In this document: in pieces, positions 21,721 to 32,865 of the stretch
Layout: each line of letters opens with the position of its first letter
Position numbering within the stretch: position 1 is the stretch's first letter
Assembly: GCA_028583415.1 (NCBI GenBank)
Contig: CM053269.1
Coordinates: forward strand, 79,351,567 to 79,415,566
Direction of reading: 5' to 3'
DNA from: Protea cynaroides
Lineage: Eukaryota > Streptophyta > Magnoliopsida > Proteales > Proteaceae
Length of the DNA stretch: 64,000 bases
Translations under genes and position numbers: made by a program
The notes under the pieces: generated by a model
What the model saw: the letters and a program-made list of their open reading frames with translations, nothing else
The model's database searches: none
Told to the model about the DNA's origin: nothing

Positions 21721-22379
21721 ATAAATCCATCACCTCATCTTCTTGAGCCCTCCACCTTAGCCATCCCCCAAAACCTATAACTAGTCTCTTAGCTACCCCA
21801 AACCACCTCCATTTGACACCTACCAACTCCCTCAAGCCACCTCCTTCTTGAGCCCAATACCTTTCCCATCCCATCATCTCACTTCCTTGAGCCCAACTTC
21901 ATCACACATCATCTTCTTGAGCCATGCTCAAGCAACCAAGGACCATCTATAAAAGGAGCACCTACCTAACCACTTGAAAAAAAAAAAAAAAAGGAGGGGG
22001 AAAAGGCTTAAAAAAAAAAGGGAGAATAGAAGTGAGTTTGAGAGAGAGAAAAAAAAAGAGAGAGAGAAGAGATATTGGGATCAAGAGGGGAGATTGAGGA
22101 AAAGAGATAAAGGAAAGGAGGAAAGAAAGAGAGAAAGCTTGCCGCTCGTGCCATAGATCGTCTCCAACTATCATCAAAGGCTCCACCCCATTATTGGGGA
22201 CAAGGTTGGTACCTCAAACTTTATTTTGATAGCTTTCATGAAGCTCAAATATTTGGAAATTGTCTAAATATGCCTATTTCGATAATCATGATCTTCAAAT
22301 GCTATATGGCATGTGTGTTGATACCATGATGTTCATGTTTGATGTGATTTAATATTGGCCATCAATCCTAAATAAGTTA

Positions 22380-23280
22380 AATCTAGCCCATTGATTATAA
22401 ATTTTGATGTGATGAAATATGAGCCATTGGATGTTGATTTGGACCGTTGGATCAACATCATGAGTGATTTAAATGATCTAAACCATTAGATTATCATTTC
22501 AAATGATTTCAACCGTTAGATCTTCACTTTGAGTGATTTCGAATGATTTCAACCGTTGGATCTTTATTGTGAGCGATTTTGAATTATTTCAACGTTGGAT
22601 CCTCATTGTGGGTGTTTTTAAAGAAATATGAATGGTTGGATTATGTTCTTGAATGATTTGAGCCGTTGAATTTTCATTGTGAGTAATTTTGATGTGATAA
22701 AATATGGGTCATTGGATGTTGATTTGGACCATTGGATCGACATCATGAGTGATTTAAATGATCTAAACCATTAGATTATCATTTCAATTGATTTCAATCG
22801 TTAGATCTTCACTGTGAGTGATTTTGAGTGATTTCAACTGTTAGATCTTCACTGTGAGTGATTTTGAATGATATCAACCATTGAATCTTTATTGTGAGTG
22901 ATTTTGAACGTTGGATCCTCATTGTGGGTTTTTTTTAAAAGAGTATGAATGGTTGGATTATGATCTTGAATGATTTGAACCGTTGGATTTTTATTGTGAG
23001 TAATTTTGAGTGATTTGAACCATTGGATCTTGATCATGAGTGTTTTTGATGAATCAGAATGGCTGGATTATCATGATGAGTGATCTGAACCGCTAGATTA
23101 TCTTTTGTGAGATCTAAGCCGTAGATCTTAGCTATTTTGATGAGATATGAGTCATTGATCATGATTATAACTTGATGTGAGATCTGAGTCGTTAATCTTG
23201 GTTGTTTTGATGAAATCTAAGTGTTGATCATGATCATCATTTTTTGAAGAGATATAATCGTTAGATTGAGGATCTGATAT
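22380..23280 (+). repeat. Degenerate 35-45-bp tandem repeat (ATTTCAACCGTTGGATC)
   Basis: Many units combine GTGAGTGATTTTGA, ATGATTT(C/G)AACCGTTGGATC and TTCATT. A longer block (GATGTGATAAAATATG... to ...CATTAGATTATCATTTCAA) occurs at about 22410-22500 and again at about 22690-22790, a higher-order duplication. Confidence 0.8.
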
Positions 23281-23887
23281 TGTCTAGGTTGCTATATCCA
23301 TGCATCTATCATGTTCACTTAATTACACTGTCATATTATGCACTACCATGTCTAGAATGCTTACACTACTAGCTTTGTGCACACTGTCATGCTGATCTGT
23401 TGCTGTATACTATGCTTGAATGATATTTATGTTGGCAAGAACTTACTTTTCGCTACACCCTAGTCGAACTGCAGTGCATGTACACTGATAGAAGACATTC
23501 CTAGATGTAGGGACATACATGTAGGCACCCACATTCATGGGAAGGGTAATAATGGAAAAATGATAAAAGTCTTAATCAAGAATCATGAAGCCTAGCCCAA
23601 CACAATTCCAAAATCAGGGTTGTAAGTTACAAGGGTAGTTTATGACGATCCTTAGCCCTTAGTTCATTTCCCCTAGGATGCAGAACCTAGATAGGTGTAA
23701 TTGAATCCAACCATAGATCATCTAGGATCATCTTTCGGTCCGGCTGGATCGCCCATATTCTGACCCAAGCGGGTCATCCAAAATCCATCTTTTTCGAACT
23801 ATGCGGATCCTGATTCTTAGGGCAAACCCTAAGATACGTAGGTAGTCTGGGAAACTCCTAGATACGGTTCCACACCTCAATCAATAT

Positions 23888-24113
23888 ACATACTCTACTC
23901 CCTGAGAGCCACACCCTACTCCTTGAGAGACATACATACTCTACTCCCTGAGAGCCACACCCTACTCCCTGAGAGACATACACCCTACTCCCTGAGAGAC
24001 ATACATACTCCACTCCCTGAGAGATACACCTACTCCCTGAGAGACATACTCTACTCTCTGAGAGCCACATTCTACTCCCTAAGAGCCACACTCTACTCCC
24101 TGAGAGATATACC
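23888..24113 (+). repeat. 21-28-bp tandem repeat (CTACTCCCTGAGAGACATA)
   Basis: About ten copies of CTACTCCCTGAGAG followed by CCACACC or ACATACA. Unit length varies through the 3' half of the unit. Confidence 0.85.
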
Positions 24114-24854
24114 CTAGCCCTTAAAGTTACCTAATCCACCCAAAAACGAACTACATTGTACCTGATTTCCAGGACCTCTGGGATACGTAGGCAACTTGAA
24201 GGATTCTCCAAGTACGGTACCCCATCTTAGTATCCTTAGGTCCCCCATATCCATATCCATTCCTAAATCCATCTTCACTTCAATCCATATTTAGGCTATC
24301 TCTAGATTCAATCTCCATCATCATCAAATATAAACTTCAATTTGAATAAATTGAATCTAAGAAAGATTAATCATAATCCACATCCATAAACTTTAATCAC
24401 TTTTTGTTTCAAACTATGTTTTTTGGACTTGATTTTCAGGATTGGAATACGTAGGCAATTTGAAACGTTTTGAACATCTCAGATTCAGTCGATCACCAAA
24501 CCAAAGATGGTTCGGTTCATTGAACATTATTTTGTTTGTTTTTCTTACTTTGAGAACATGTTTAGCTGAACTTAAGCTAGAAGAACTTAGCAACTTGGCA
24601 TAGGATCCCCCATGAGCCTTAGTCATCAACCATTGACCATGAACAGTTAGAACCATAGAGTCTAAGGAAAGTAGAATCATATAGGAGGCCGATTTTTGGA
24701 TCGGGCAACTTTGGTTGCCTAACACCTTCCCAAACTGTACTTTGAACGCTTACCAGTTCTCTAATGGACCAAAGCCGATATGTTGGGTCATGAGTCGATA
24801 GAAGTCTTATCTCATGATGATGCTACATTTTAGGTCCTAGACCTTTAATCTAGG

Positions 24855-24863
24855 TGGCGACTC
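24855..24863 (+). other. Candidate Gypsy-type PBS (TGGCGACTC)
   Basis: It lies directly after the LTR-end-like AATCTAGG. Its mirror copy is at 19593-19585 on the minus strand. Confidence 0.4.
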
Positions 24864-25430
24864 TAAATCTTACACCACGTCCGTTTTCAGTGTGGAAGGA
24901 CATTCATTTTCCCCTCTATCCTCACACATACAATTGTGAATATAATAGAAAAAGGAATTAAAGGGTGATATAGATCAAAAATAAAATGATTGGATGATGG
25001 ACCAATCAGTCAATCTCGAATAACAAGTGCGCAACTCTCAACACATTGACAGATAAAATCATTTTCAGCTATTGAAGCGTAGTCCAAAGTTTGAATATAA
25101 TGACTTGAAAATAATTCTAAAATGACATTCAAATGATATGAAAAATGAAAAGTAAATTAAAGTAAATTAATTTAGGACTGACCTTGAATGATAAGCACTC
25201 AAGCTACTTACGTATCTCAGGATAAGCCCAAGAATCAAGCCCAACATAGTTCAACCGCTTGGGTTGGTAAATAGTAGATCCCTATAACCACTAGTCAAGC
25301 TAATATGTCATCTAGGTTTAGAATATTGAATAGACTTCTACAGTCACTAGTCAAACTGGTAGGCTGTTTATGTAAAGCAATCGAATAGACTTCTACAGCC
25401 ACTAGTCGAGCTGGTAGACCATCTATATAC
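24864..25430. other. Repeat-derived, non-coding
   Basis: No coding domain. 25190-25250 carries on the minus strand the GAGATACGTA motif also seen on the plus strand at 23833-24438, so LTR pieces face opposite ways here. 25255-25430 has three diverged units of CACTAGTCAAGCTGGTAG. Confidence 0.4.
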
Positions 25431-25433
25431 AAA

Positions 25434-25780
25434 TAGGGGTTGAAAAGGACTTCCATGCGATAATGAAATGCTTGCCCAGGATTGAAGGGACTTCCATGCG
25501 ATGATGGAATGCTTGCCTAAGGTTGAAAGGGATTTCATACGATGATGGAATGTTTGTCCAAGGTTGAAAGGGACTTCCATGTGATGATGGAATGTTTACC
25601 AAGGTTGAAAGGGACTTCCATAAGATGATAGAATGTTTTCCCAAGATTGAAAGGAACTTCCATGCGATAATGGAATGCTTGCCTAAGATTGAAAGGGACT
25701 TCCATACGATGATAAGATGTTTATCCAAAGTTGAAAGGGACTTCCATGCGATGATGAAATGCTTGCCCAAGATTCCATGC
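25434..25780 (+). repeat. About 42-bp tandem repeat, eight to nine units
   Basis: The unit is GGGACTTCCATGCGATGAT, GGAATGCTTGCC, CAAGGTTGAAA with small changes. Open frames on both strands are translations of the array (plus: KVERDFHAMMECLPK-like). Confidence 0.9.
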
Positions 25781-25785
25781 GAAGA

Positions 25786-25960
25786 TGAAAAATTGAATTT
25801 GAAATTGAAATTGAATTTTGAATTTGAAATTGAATTTGGAATTTAAATTGAGATTGAAATTGAAATTGAATTGGAGTTTAAATAAAAATTGAAATTGGAA
25901 TTGAATTAGAATATGAAATTAAAATTAAAATTGAAATTGAATTTGAAAATGTGCTTGATG
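25786..25960 (+). repeat. (GAAATT)n-like low-complexity tract
   Basis: Alternating GAAATTGAA, AATTGAATTT units. Confidence 0.85.
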
Positions 25961-28257
25961 ACTGAAAAATATAAAATTTTGCAATATACAATTAGAAGTA
26001 AGTTGTGCAAAGTATAAGACACATTATGACGCAAATTGGGTATTATTGCAACTCTCATTGCAATTGGACTGAGCTTGGGTAATGGATACCCAGGCAGCCT
26101 ACGTATCTCGGGATGAGGTCCGAGAATCAAGCCCATACGTAGTTGAAATGAACTACACATAAAGAAATATGGAAATGATCTTTACTTGTCAAAATGTGAG
26201 AGAATGTTCTCGACATTGGAAGATATGCATCTGAGCCTCGCTTTATTCTTACATACATTCACATATCTAAATTTATTTGCGCATCACAAGCGCGTGAGTC
26301 CGCATTGCGCGAAAATAACTACAAAAATTATACAAATTCCTATGGGATACATGAGTAGGGATTGAGAATCAAAACTATTAATATATTTTCCTTTCGTATT
26401 TACGGGATACATTGGAGAGGGTAGGGAAAGTCCTAGTTTATTCCACTCATCACTACACTAGGGATGACAAATGTCACATGAATATCGTATTACCCACCCG
26501 CATCGAATAATTATGGACGCACGATGACCGAACCCATATACCACATAAAGTAAAGACATAGAATTAGGGACCTGCCTAGGAGTAGGGGTCTACGTCAAGG
26601 GAGAATAAGTGATCTTGTGCTTTTAACGCCGCATGAAAGGTTGAAGATGCTCACGTCTCGACTATAACAATTTATGTAATTAGAAAGTAATGGACATTGA
26701 CATCCCATCAGATAAATTTATAATAAATTCAACCTATGGCATACTAGATGAAAAATTCACATGAGATGAGATTGAATTAAAGAAACCAACCACACATGAC
26801 TAGGAATCTGCCCTTGAGTAAAACAAGATTAATTATATTAAAATTCAATTACAATCCAAATTAATGGAATTTATTTAATCATGCTATGTAAACCGAATTA
26901 GGGTGGAGAATCCGATTTATATGCAAACATATATATATATATATATATATATTAGAAAGACCATTCCAAAAAATATATATATTATTATTTTATCAACAAT
27001 GCATTAAAGTGGCGTTATTTGATAAATTTGAACCCGATGTGATTTAATCACTGGATTTCTACATGAAGTTACCCATTTAAACAGAAAAATAATTATAAGC
27101 CTAGCTTAAACAGAAAATCACCGTAACTTGTACATAAATTGAGTTCATTGTCCCACCTAGAATGAATAGAAAAAATCAAATGCTATCACCTATAAACCAT
27201 TTCTGAATTTATTAAGGCAAAAGGAACCGCTAAAAAAAATTATTGGAACTTACAAACAAACCGGATTATTTGAGCAAAAAATTGGATAACAGTAACTCTA
27301 ATCTTCAAAATCTGAGTATTTATTGGGCAACCGAAAATTATAGTCATTGGAATTTTCAAAAAAAAAAAATCAAAATCAATGAACAAAAAAACATAAATCT
27401 AAAACAGAAACAAATTATTGGAATTGCAGGATAAGCAATTCAAAATTTAGATTATTGGAAAAAAATATGGAACCGAAAATCTAAGAATTGATTATCTAAT
27501 TAAATAATCATGAAGAAACTAGAAATCTCAGAACTAGGTTATCGAGTTCAAACAGCCTGCTAGAGATTCGAAAAGATGATGATCTAAAGAGAAAAAAAAA
27601 GAAAGAAAAAAAAATCAAGAAATTCAAGAATCTTATTAATTTAGAAATTAAATACGAAGTTCCAAAGAATCGAAATTCAATTAAGTCAAAGAAATATTAA
27701 CAAATCAAAAAGCTCAAGAACCTACTGAATCAAGGAATCATAGAATTTTAGGAACTAAAACCAGGTTATGGTATTGAAATAAACAAACAAATCGAATCCG
27801 GATGAAAATTGATGGAATCTATGAGTTTAAATGAAGTTTACGAAGCTTACCATCACCTGAAGCTGTGTTGCCGGAGCAAAAAAGCATCGATTCGCCCTCA
27901 GGAAGTCAGATTTCCTCCATTGAAGAAATAAAGAAAAGAAAAGAAAAAAAAATCTCCAGAGATGTCAAGAACAAAGCTGCCGATGCTTGGACATCTAACC
28001 GAATCACGCCGGAGAAGAAGCAATCGACATTGGAATAAAGTTGGAATCGCCAGAATAAAACATCAAAAGCTAGATCTGAAGTAATATTTTTCAAAATACT
28101 AAAAGGAATTTCAGATCTCGGTATGACGAATCGAATCCGCCGTTTGGAGTTTTTGCCGCTGCAATACCGTCGTCATTGTCTCACCAGATCACTGCCGTCA
28201 CCGTCGCACCAGGTCACCGTCGCACCAGACCATTGCTACTCTTTCTTCTTCTTCCCT
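25961..28257. other. AT-rich, no gene recognised
   Basis: A minus-strand CCGAGATACGTAGGC motif near 26097-26110 marks more Gypsy-type LTR sequence. (TA)n at 26930-26952. The remainder is AT-rich with no domains on either strand. Confidence 0.35.
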
Positions 28258-28439
28258 CTCCGTTCTGGATCTAAATCGTCTCCTGCGGATACATCCGCAG
28301 GAGACGTTACTGTGTTGGATCGATGCACGCCACGTGGAAGGCATCGTATCCAACGTCTCAAAACTTATGCCGCAGGATATGAAAAATTAAACCTTGATAC
28401 AGAAATTCATTTGGAACATCGTTTCGATCTGTTTCAGAG

Positions 28440-28440
<1 letters not shown>

Positions 28441-28482
<42 letters not shown>
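28441..28482 (+). repeat. (GA)n microsatellite
   Basis: About 20 GA units. Confidence 0.95.
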
Positions 28483-28485
<3 letters not shown>

Positions 28486-28619
28486 CAAATGAAGAAGAAG
28501 AGCGTTCCTAAACAGCCGAGGGAGTTAACGGAGGCGGCTCTAGCAAAAGTGAGATTCAATGGAGATGAATGACTTGGAGCGATTTAAGGGTTATGGGGAG
28601 AAAGCTGGTGGAGTGCTTC

Positions 28620-28660
<41 letters not shown>
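28620..28660 (+). repeat. (CT)n microsatellite
   Basis: About 19 CT units, inverted relative to the GA tract at 28441. Confidence 0.95.
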
Positions 28661-28664
<4 letters not shown>

Positions 28665-29266
28665 CCTTTCTCTGCAACTAAGAACTTCTTATTCTTCTAA
28701 ACAAGCGTACCCCCTCTTTTCCCCTCTCTGTTTCAGCTTACAAAATTTATTTATAATTCCTCCGACTCTGCAACAATCAATGCCCTTGAATGTTAAATCA
28801 ACAAGATAAATAAAACATTGCCAATCTCTGTTTCTGGAACATTCGACGTTGAGGTGAGTTTGCAGGTTAGGGTTGGAAATGGGATTTCAACTTTCCTATT
28901 CCTTAAACCAGAGATCCTTGAAACAGATCCCTGAAACAACGTTGAGGTGAGTTTTCTTCTCCTCCTCTTCCGTCTCTCCCTTCTGAAACAGATCCCTGAA
29001 ATAATGATTTAGACCCAAATTTCTTCTTCTGTGCTGCCCATCTCTCCCCTCTGAAACAGAACAATCCCTCTATCTCTCCTCTTTCGACTCTCGCGGGACT
29101 CAAATGAGTTATTTTGGCTGGGTGTATGCGATTTAACTTTCCATATCCTGAGGTAGTCGGTTTTGAGACGTCGGATACGATGCGCTACACGTGGCGTGCA
29201 TCGATCTAACACAGCAACGTCTCCTGCGGATACACTCGCAGGAGACGATTTAGATCCCTCCGTTCT

Positions 29267-30655
29267 CGACTCTCTCTTCCTCACTCTCAAACCCTCTTTC
29301 CTCGTTTTCTTACTCCCTACGTTTCCTCTCAAACATGATTTCATCTTCTTTTTTTTTTGTCTTTTATAACCTACTTGGATATATGATCTTCCCAAAGTCT
29401 CCTTTAAAAAAAATCAAATCCTCTTGTTTGATTCTAATCGTAAGCCTAGAAACTTCTCTTCTTTCTATTTTTTTATTTTTTATATATTCATTTGAATATT
29501 TACTTTATTAATTTCATTGATTAATTCATTAATTAAAATAGGTTTAGATTTTTTTCTTTATTTGTTATTTTTATTATTATTTTTTATCTTCGTTTTATTT
29601 TATCTTGTTTTATTTATTATTATTTTATTTTATTTATTTCTTCTTTCTTTATCTCTCTTTTTTTATTATATTTTTATTTTATTTTATTTTTTATAGAGCA
29701 TTAATTGAAAATTCATTTTTTCAATGTACCAAAATACAATAATATACATTCCAGATTGAAGAGCATTGAAAACCAAGTCCAACAGAATAAACCAGAGGTC
29801 AATCCGACCTTCTTAACTCCCACAATCAAGGTTTAAGTCCAGATTGTGAATACAGTTTGAAGGCAAACAGGCCCTTAGGCCATGGATCGGGGATGAACCA
29901 CGGTTTGAACCAAGATGAACTGGTTTGGTTCGACCAAACCTGTTCAACCCGGTCCACCCTTCCGCATTTTCGGGTCGCTCCATACTGGTTGACAGGTCAA
30001 CCCATTCGGGTCAAGGATTCGGGTTATCAAGTCAAAACATGGGCCTAGGTTATTGGGTTCGAATATGGCCGACCCATTTGGGTCCTTAGTTTGACCCGCT
30101 TGGCTATGCCCAAGGTTCTAGTTTGCCCATGAACCTTGATCTGGGAAAGAACTGGCCCTTACTGGTCTAGCTTGGTCGGGCCTAGGCTGGCTTTGGCTAG
30201 CTTAGCTTGCTTGGGCTAGGCTAGCTCTGGCTGAGCCGGTCTGGGCTTGGCGGGCTTGGGCTGGCAGGTTTCGGCCCAAGTCAACCTTGCCAAAAACGGC
30301 TATGGTTTACGATTCTGCGCCGAGTTGACCCGACGATGACTTGCGCCATCAGACAGTTTTTTTTTTTTTCTTAACCAACAATCAACGCGTGGATCTCCCG
30401 TGCTTTTTCAGGCGGCTCATGAGTGCGCGTTCGACCACCTCTGGTAACCAAATTTGTGTTGGTCGACTAGTCTTTCAGAGTACTATAATCTGGCATAATT
30501 TATTTTGAATTTCACTGGTCCAAAAAAATTTCAAAAGATTCCAAACTTTGACAGTTTCATGGGAAAAATTAAGGGGAAAATTTTTTTTTTTTTTTTTTTT
30601 TCAATTCAATCTTTCATACAGTCTTAACTATTCCTTACCTACGATTCTAGCTCTG
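29267..30655. other. Interior of the 12-kb element near its 5' LTR; low-complexity and GGTTC-rich
   Basis: 29460-29700 is T-rich (TTTTATTTTA words). 29860-30300 is dense in GGTT(C/T)GACC, AACCC and GGGCTTGG words, similar in flavour to the region downstream of the PBS at 3430-3700. No coding domain. (T)n at 30358-30370 and 30580-30601. Confidence 0.4.
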
Positions 30656-30662
30656 TGTGGGT

Positions 30663-30675
30663 GACTCTGATACCA
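30663..30675 (-). other. Primer-binding site of the 12-kb minus-strand element
   Basis: Minus strand TGGTATCAGAGTC, complementary to initiator tRNA-Met, two bases from the LTR boundary at 30678. Confidence 0.75.
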
Positions 30676-30677
30676 AT

Positions 30678-31103
30678 TGTTAAAATTTTTTAGTCCAAGT
30701 TGGGTTTTCTTATGAGATTTTCCATGAACCCTAATAAATCCACCACACAAATCACTAGAATACAACAAGTATTAAAGAAATGACAAAACATATACCATTT
30801 ACTGTAGATTGATTTTCAATCATTTCCTGTAATTTGAATGCCTAGAGTCTTCCGCAGCTTCTTGGGATCCTTTTTTTGCCTCTGTGCGTATAGGAGCATT
30901 AGGGAGATAATACCCAATGGCTGCGGAGACCCTAACCATAGTATTTAAAATACCAACCCTAACTTAGAACCATTTTCATAGTGAACCGAATTAGTAGTCT
31001 CTAACCAGTGATGAACCAGAACTGAACCGGTCAACTAGTAATTGAATTCCCACTTAACAATTGGTTAGATAATTGATAAAGCTCACACAACTGGAATCTA
31101 ACA
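30678..31103 (-). repeat. 5' LTR of the 12-kb minus-strand element
   Basis: Plus-strand boundaries TGTTAAAATTT ... GGAATCTAACA, collinear with the LTR at 19054-19482. Confidence 0.75.
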
Positions 31104-31108
31104 TGTAG

Positions 31109-31735
31109 GTGCAATTGTAGAAGACGATTGGGACCATGTCTTATCTATTGTAGTATTTTTGAAATTCCTGTAGATCTTTAGATAGATTCTTTTGATCAAT
31201 AGTGGGAGTAGATTTTTGTTACGATAAGGAGAATTTTGCATATTTAGCCCCGTGGTTTTTTTGTGAGACTCCAACACTTAAAATAAAATTTTGCCATTTT
31301 TTTTATTGTAACTTGAAAGAAATGGAGTTTCGATTTCATCGATGGTGACTATTAAGCTTATAAATTTTTTTTTTTTTGGATATATAGATAAAAAAATATT
31401 TAAAATAACAATAAAATTAAGCTTTTAAATTTTGATCACAACGTAAGTAAATTGACAAAGGGTCTTGAGATTACTTTTAAATGTCAATAATAATAATTTA
31501 ATATGATTTATTTTTCTATAAAAACTCTCGGACTCACCAAGGAACATAAGCTTTCGATGGATTCAAATCTATCAAAGGTGGGGTTATTGGATAGTGATAG
31601 GCAAGATTAACATTACTTAGCAATAAATAGTGGTGGGTCCATTCATTAAACATGTACTTTAGTAAATAGGTTAGAGCAAATCGGGATGCATATGGTTGGT
31701 TTACAACTTAGGTTTTTTTTGGTAAGTGTCATAGA
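31109..31735. other. Unassigned AT-rich DNA
   Basis: No gene or clear repeat seen. Confidence 0.3.
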
Positions 31736-31995
31736 ATCAATTATATAATACGTTATGACATATGTAGTTGTTTGGTATGATTTATGATATTTATTTATAT
31801 TTAAAATAAATTAATATAATCTAAAATCTACAAATACGTTAGAAGGTGTTTATCATTATTATTATGATAATATATTATTACTTCTTTATGTCTGGTTATA
31901 CTAAATGATTATTATTTATAACTTATAATTTATTCTAATAAAATGATTTATCATAAATAACTCATAAACATAAATATAAACTATACCAAAGAGAC
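31736..31995. mobile_element. AT-rich MITE (TTTGGTATRATTTAT ends)
   Basis: The left GTTTGGTATGATTTATGATA and the right TATAAACTATACCAAAGAG are inverted repeats. The interior is almost pure A/T with TTATTATTATGATAA in the centre. A close copy is at 39957-40187 and partial copies lie at 39118-39300 and 40190-40375. Boundaries are approximate. Confidence 0.6.
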
Positions 31996-32299
31996 TAAAG
32001 CGTGTTTAATACAAAATTTTTAATTTAAGTAAAAACTAGCTTGTATTGCCCGAGTGGCTTGTCCCCTTCTTTCCCCTTTTCTCCTTTTTTAGGAATAAAT
32101 AATTAAATCATTTAAAAAAAAAAAAAAAAACTTAACTCTACAAAATTAATTTTACATCATTTTGGTGCATTCAAACAATTCAAAAGGGAAAACAATTTTC
32201 CTTTATTTCATTTCCCTTACAATTAAACAGAGTCTCTGTTTCATGATATGCCATTGGGGTTCAGGTTCTGTTCAACTTCCATTTCTCAACTTGATGCTC
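31996..32299. other. Unassigned, contains a MITE end remnant
   Basis: 32170-32235 (ATTTCCCTTACAATTAAACAG) resembles the right half of the Tourist-like MITE at 61826-62174. No gene seen. Confidence 0.3.
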
Positions 32300-32712
32300 T
32301 AAGGGCCTATTTGATAAAACTTTTGCTCTGGATTCTTTACTTCTGGTTAAGAATAGTTCTTCTACTCCAGGCTACTCCAAGATTATTTGGTAGTAGAAAT
32401 ATATTTGATAATACAATTCTTGAATGGATTCTAGAGCATCTTTGGAACAAAAACATGTTTGATAAACACACTATCCTGCCAATTGAAGTTTAAAAAACTT
32501 ATGGTGGTAATGGTGGTGGTGGTGATGGCGGTGGTGGGTGGTGGTGGCAATGGTGGTAGTGGTGGAGGTAGTGGTGGCAATGGTGGTAGTGGTGGAGGTA
32601 GTGGTGGTGGTGGTGGTAGTGGTGATGGTGGGTGGTGGTGGTGGCGGTGGTGGCGGTTGTAGTGGCAGTGGTGTTGGGTGGTGGGTGATGCCTATGGTGG
32701 TGGAGGCAGTGG

Positions 32713-32746
<34 letters not shown>

Positions 32747-32865
32747 AAAGGTCAGCATGAATTTGTATTAAAGTAAAAGAATACAAAAAAAAATCACAAT
32801 GATAGTAACAACTTCGCCTTCGGCATTGCCATCAGCAAAACCCTATCATTGGACAGAAGATAAAA

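Larger units (their letters stand above)
19874..24853 (+). mobile_element. Putative long Gypsy-type (Tat/Ogre-like) LTR region with internal tandem arrays
   Basis: It starts TGTAAGCACCCC and ends at ATCTAGG just before TGGCGACTC (24855-24863), a PBS form seen in plant Tat-lineage Gypsy elements, whose LTRs can be about 5 kb. The words GATACGTAGG and CAAGTACGGT recur at about 23833, 24180 and 24438. The segment contains four different tandem arrays and several microsatellites. No coding domain. Whether the whole 5 kb is one LTR or several pieces cannot be settled without a second copy. Confidence 0.4.
28267..29257. mobile_element. Foldback element, large copy (991 bp)
   Basis: The ends are perfect inverted repeats, GGATCTAAATCGTCTCCTGC on the left and its complement on the right, extending imperfectly over about 130 bases. 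It is flanked by the 9-bp target duplication CTCCGTTCT (28258-28266, 29258-29266). Each end also contains its own palindrome (GTCTCCTGCGGAT, 2-3 bases, ATCCGCAGGAGAC). Inside the arms the (GA)n at 28441-28482 and the (CT)n at 28623-28660 are also in inverted orientation. The frames at 28123-28572 (+) and 29395-29009 (-) encode the same peptide because they read the two arms; they are not genes. Confidence 0.8.
19054..31103 (-). mobile_element. 12-kb minus-strand LTR retrotransposon, non-coding and heavily nested
   Basis: LTRs of 426 bp (30678-31103) and 429 bp (19054-19482) share order and sequence. On the minus strand the right-hand one is followed by a PBS (30675-30663) and the left-hand one is preceded by a polypurine tract (minus AAGTGGGAGAT, about 19484-19494). 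This is the layout of one element transcribed right to left. The flanking 5-mers are CGTAG (19049-19053) and TGTAG (31104-31108), differing by one C/T change. The interior shows no pol domains and contains a Gypsy-type LTR region, tandem arrays and a foldback element. Alternatively two independent insertions happen to lie in the same orientation, but PBS, PPT and TSD together argue for one. Confidence 0.65.

Noticed and set aside
23888..24113. Short regularly spaced repeats that look like a CRISPR array (also 25434-25780)
   Set aside because: Plant nuclear context, units directly contiguous with no unique spacers: ordinary minisatellites.
28123..28572. 149-codon plus-strand frame and the similar minus-strand frame at 29395-29009
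   Set aside because: They encode matching peptides because they read the two arms of one foldback element.
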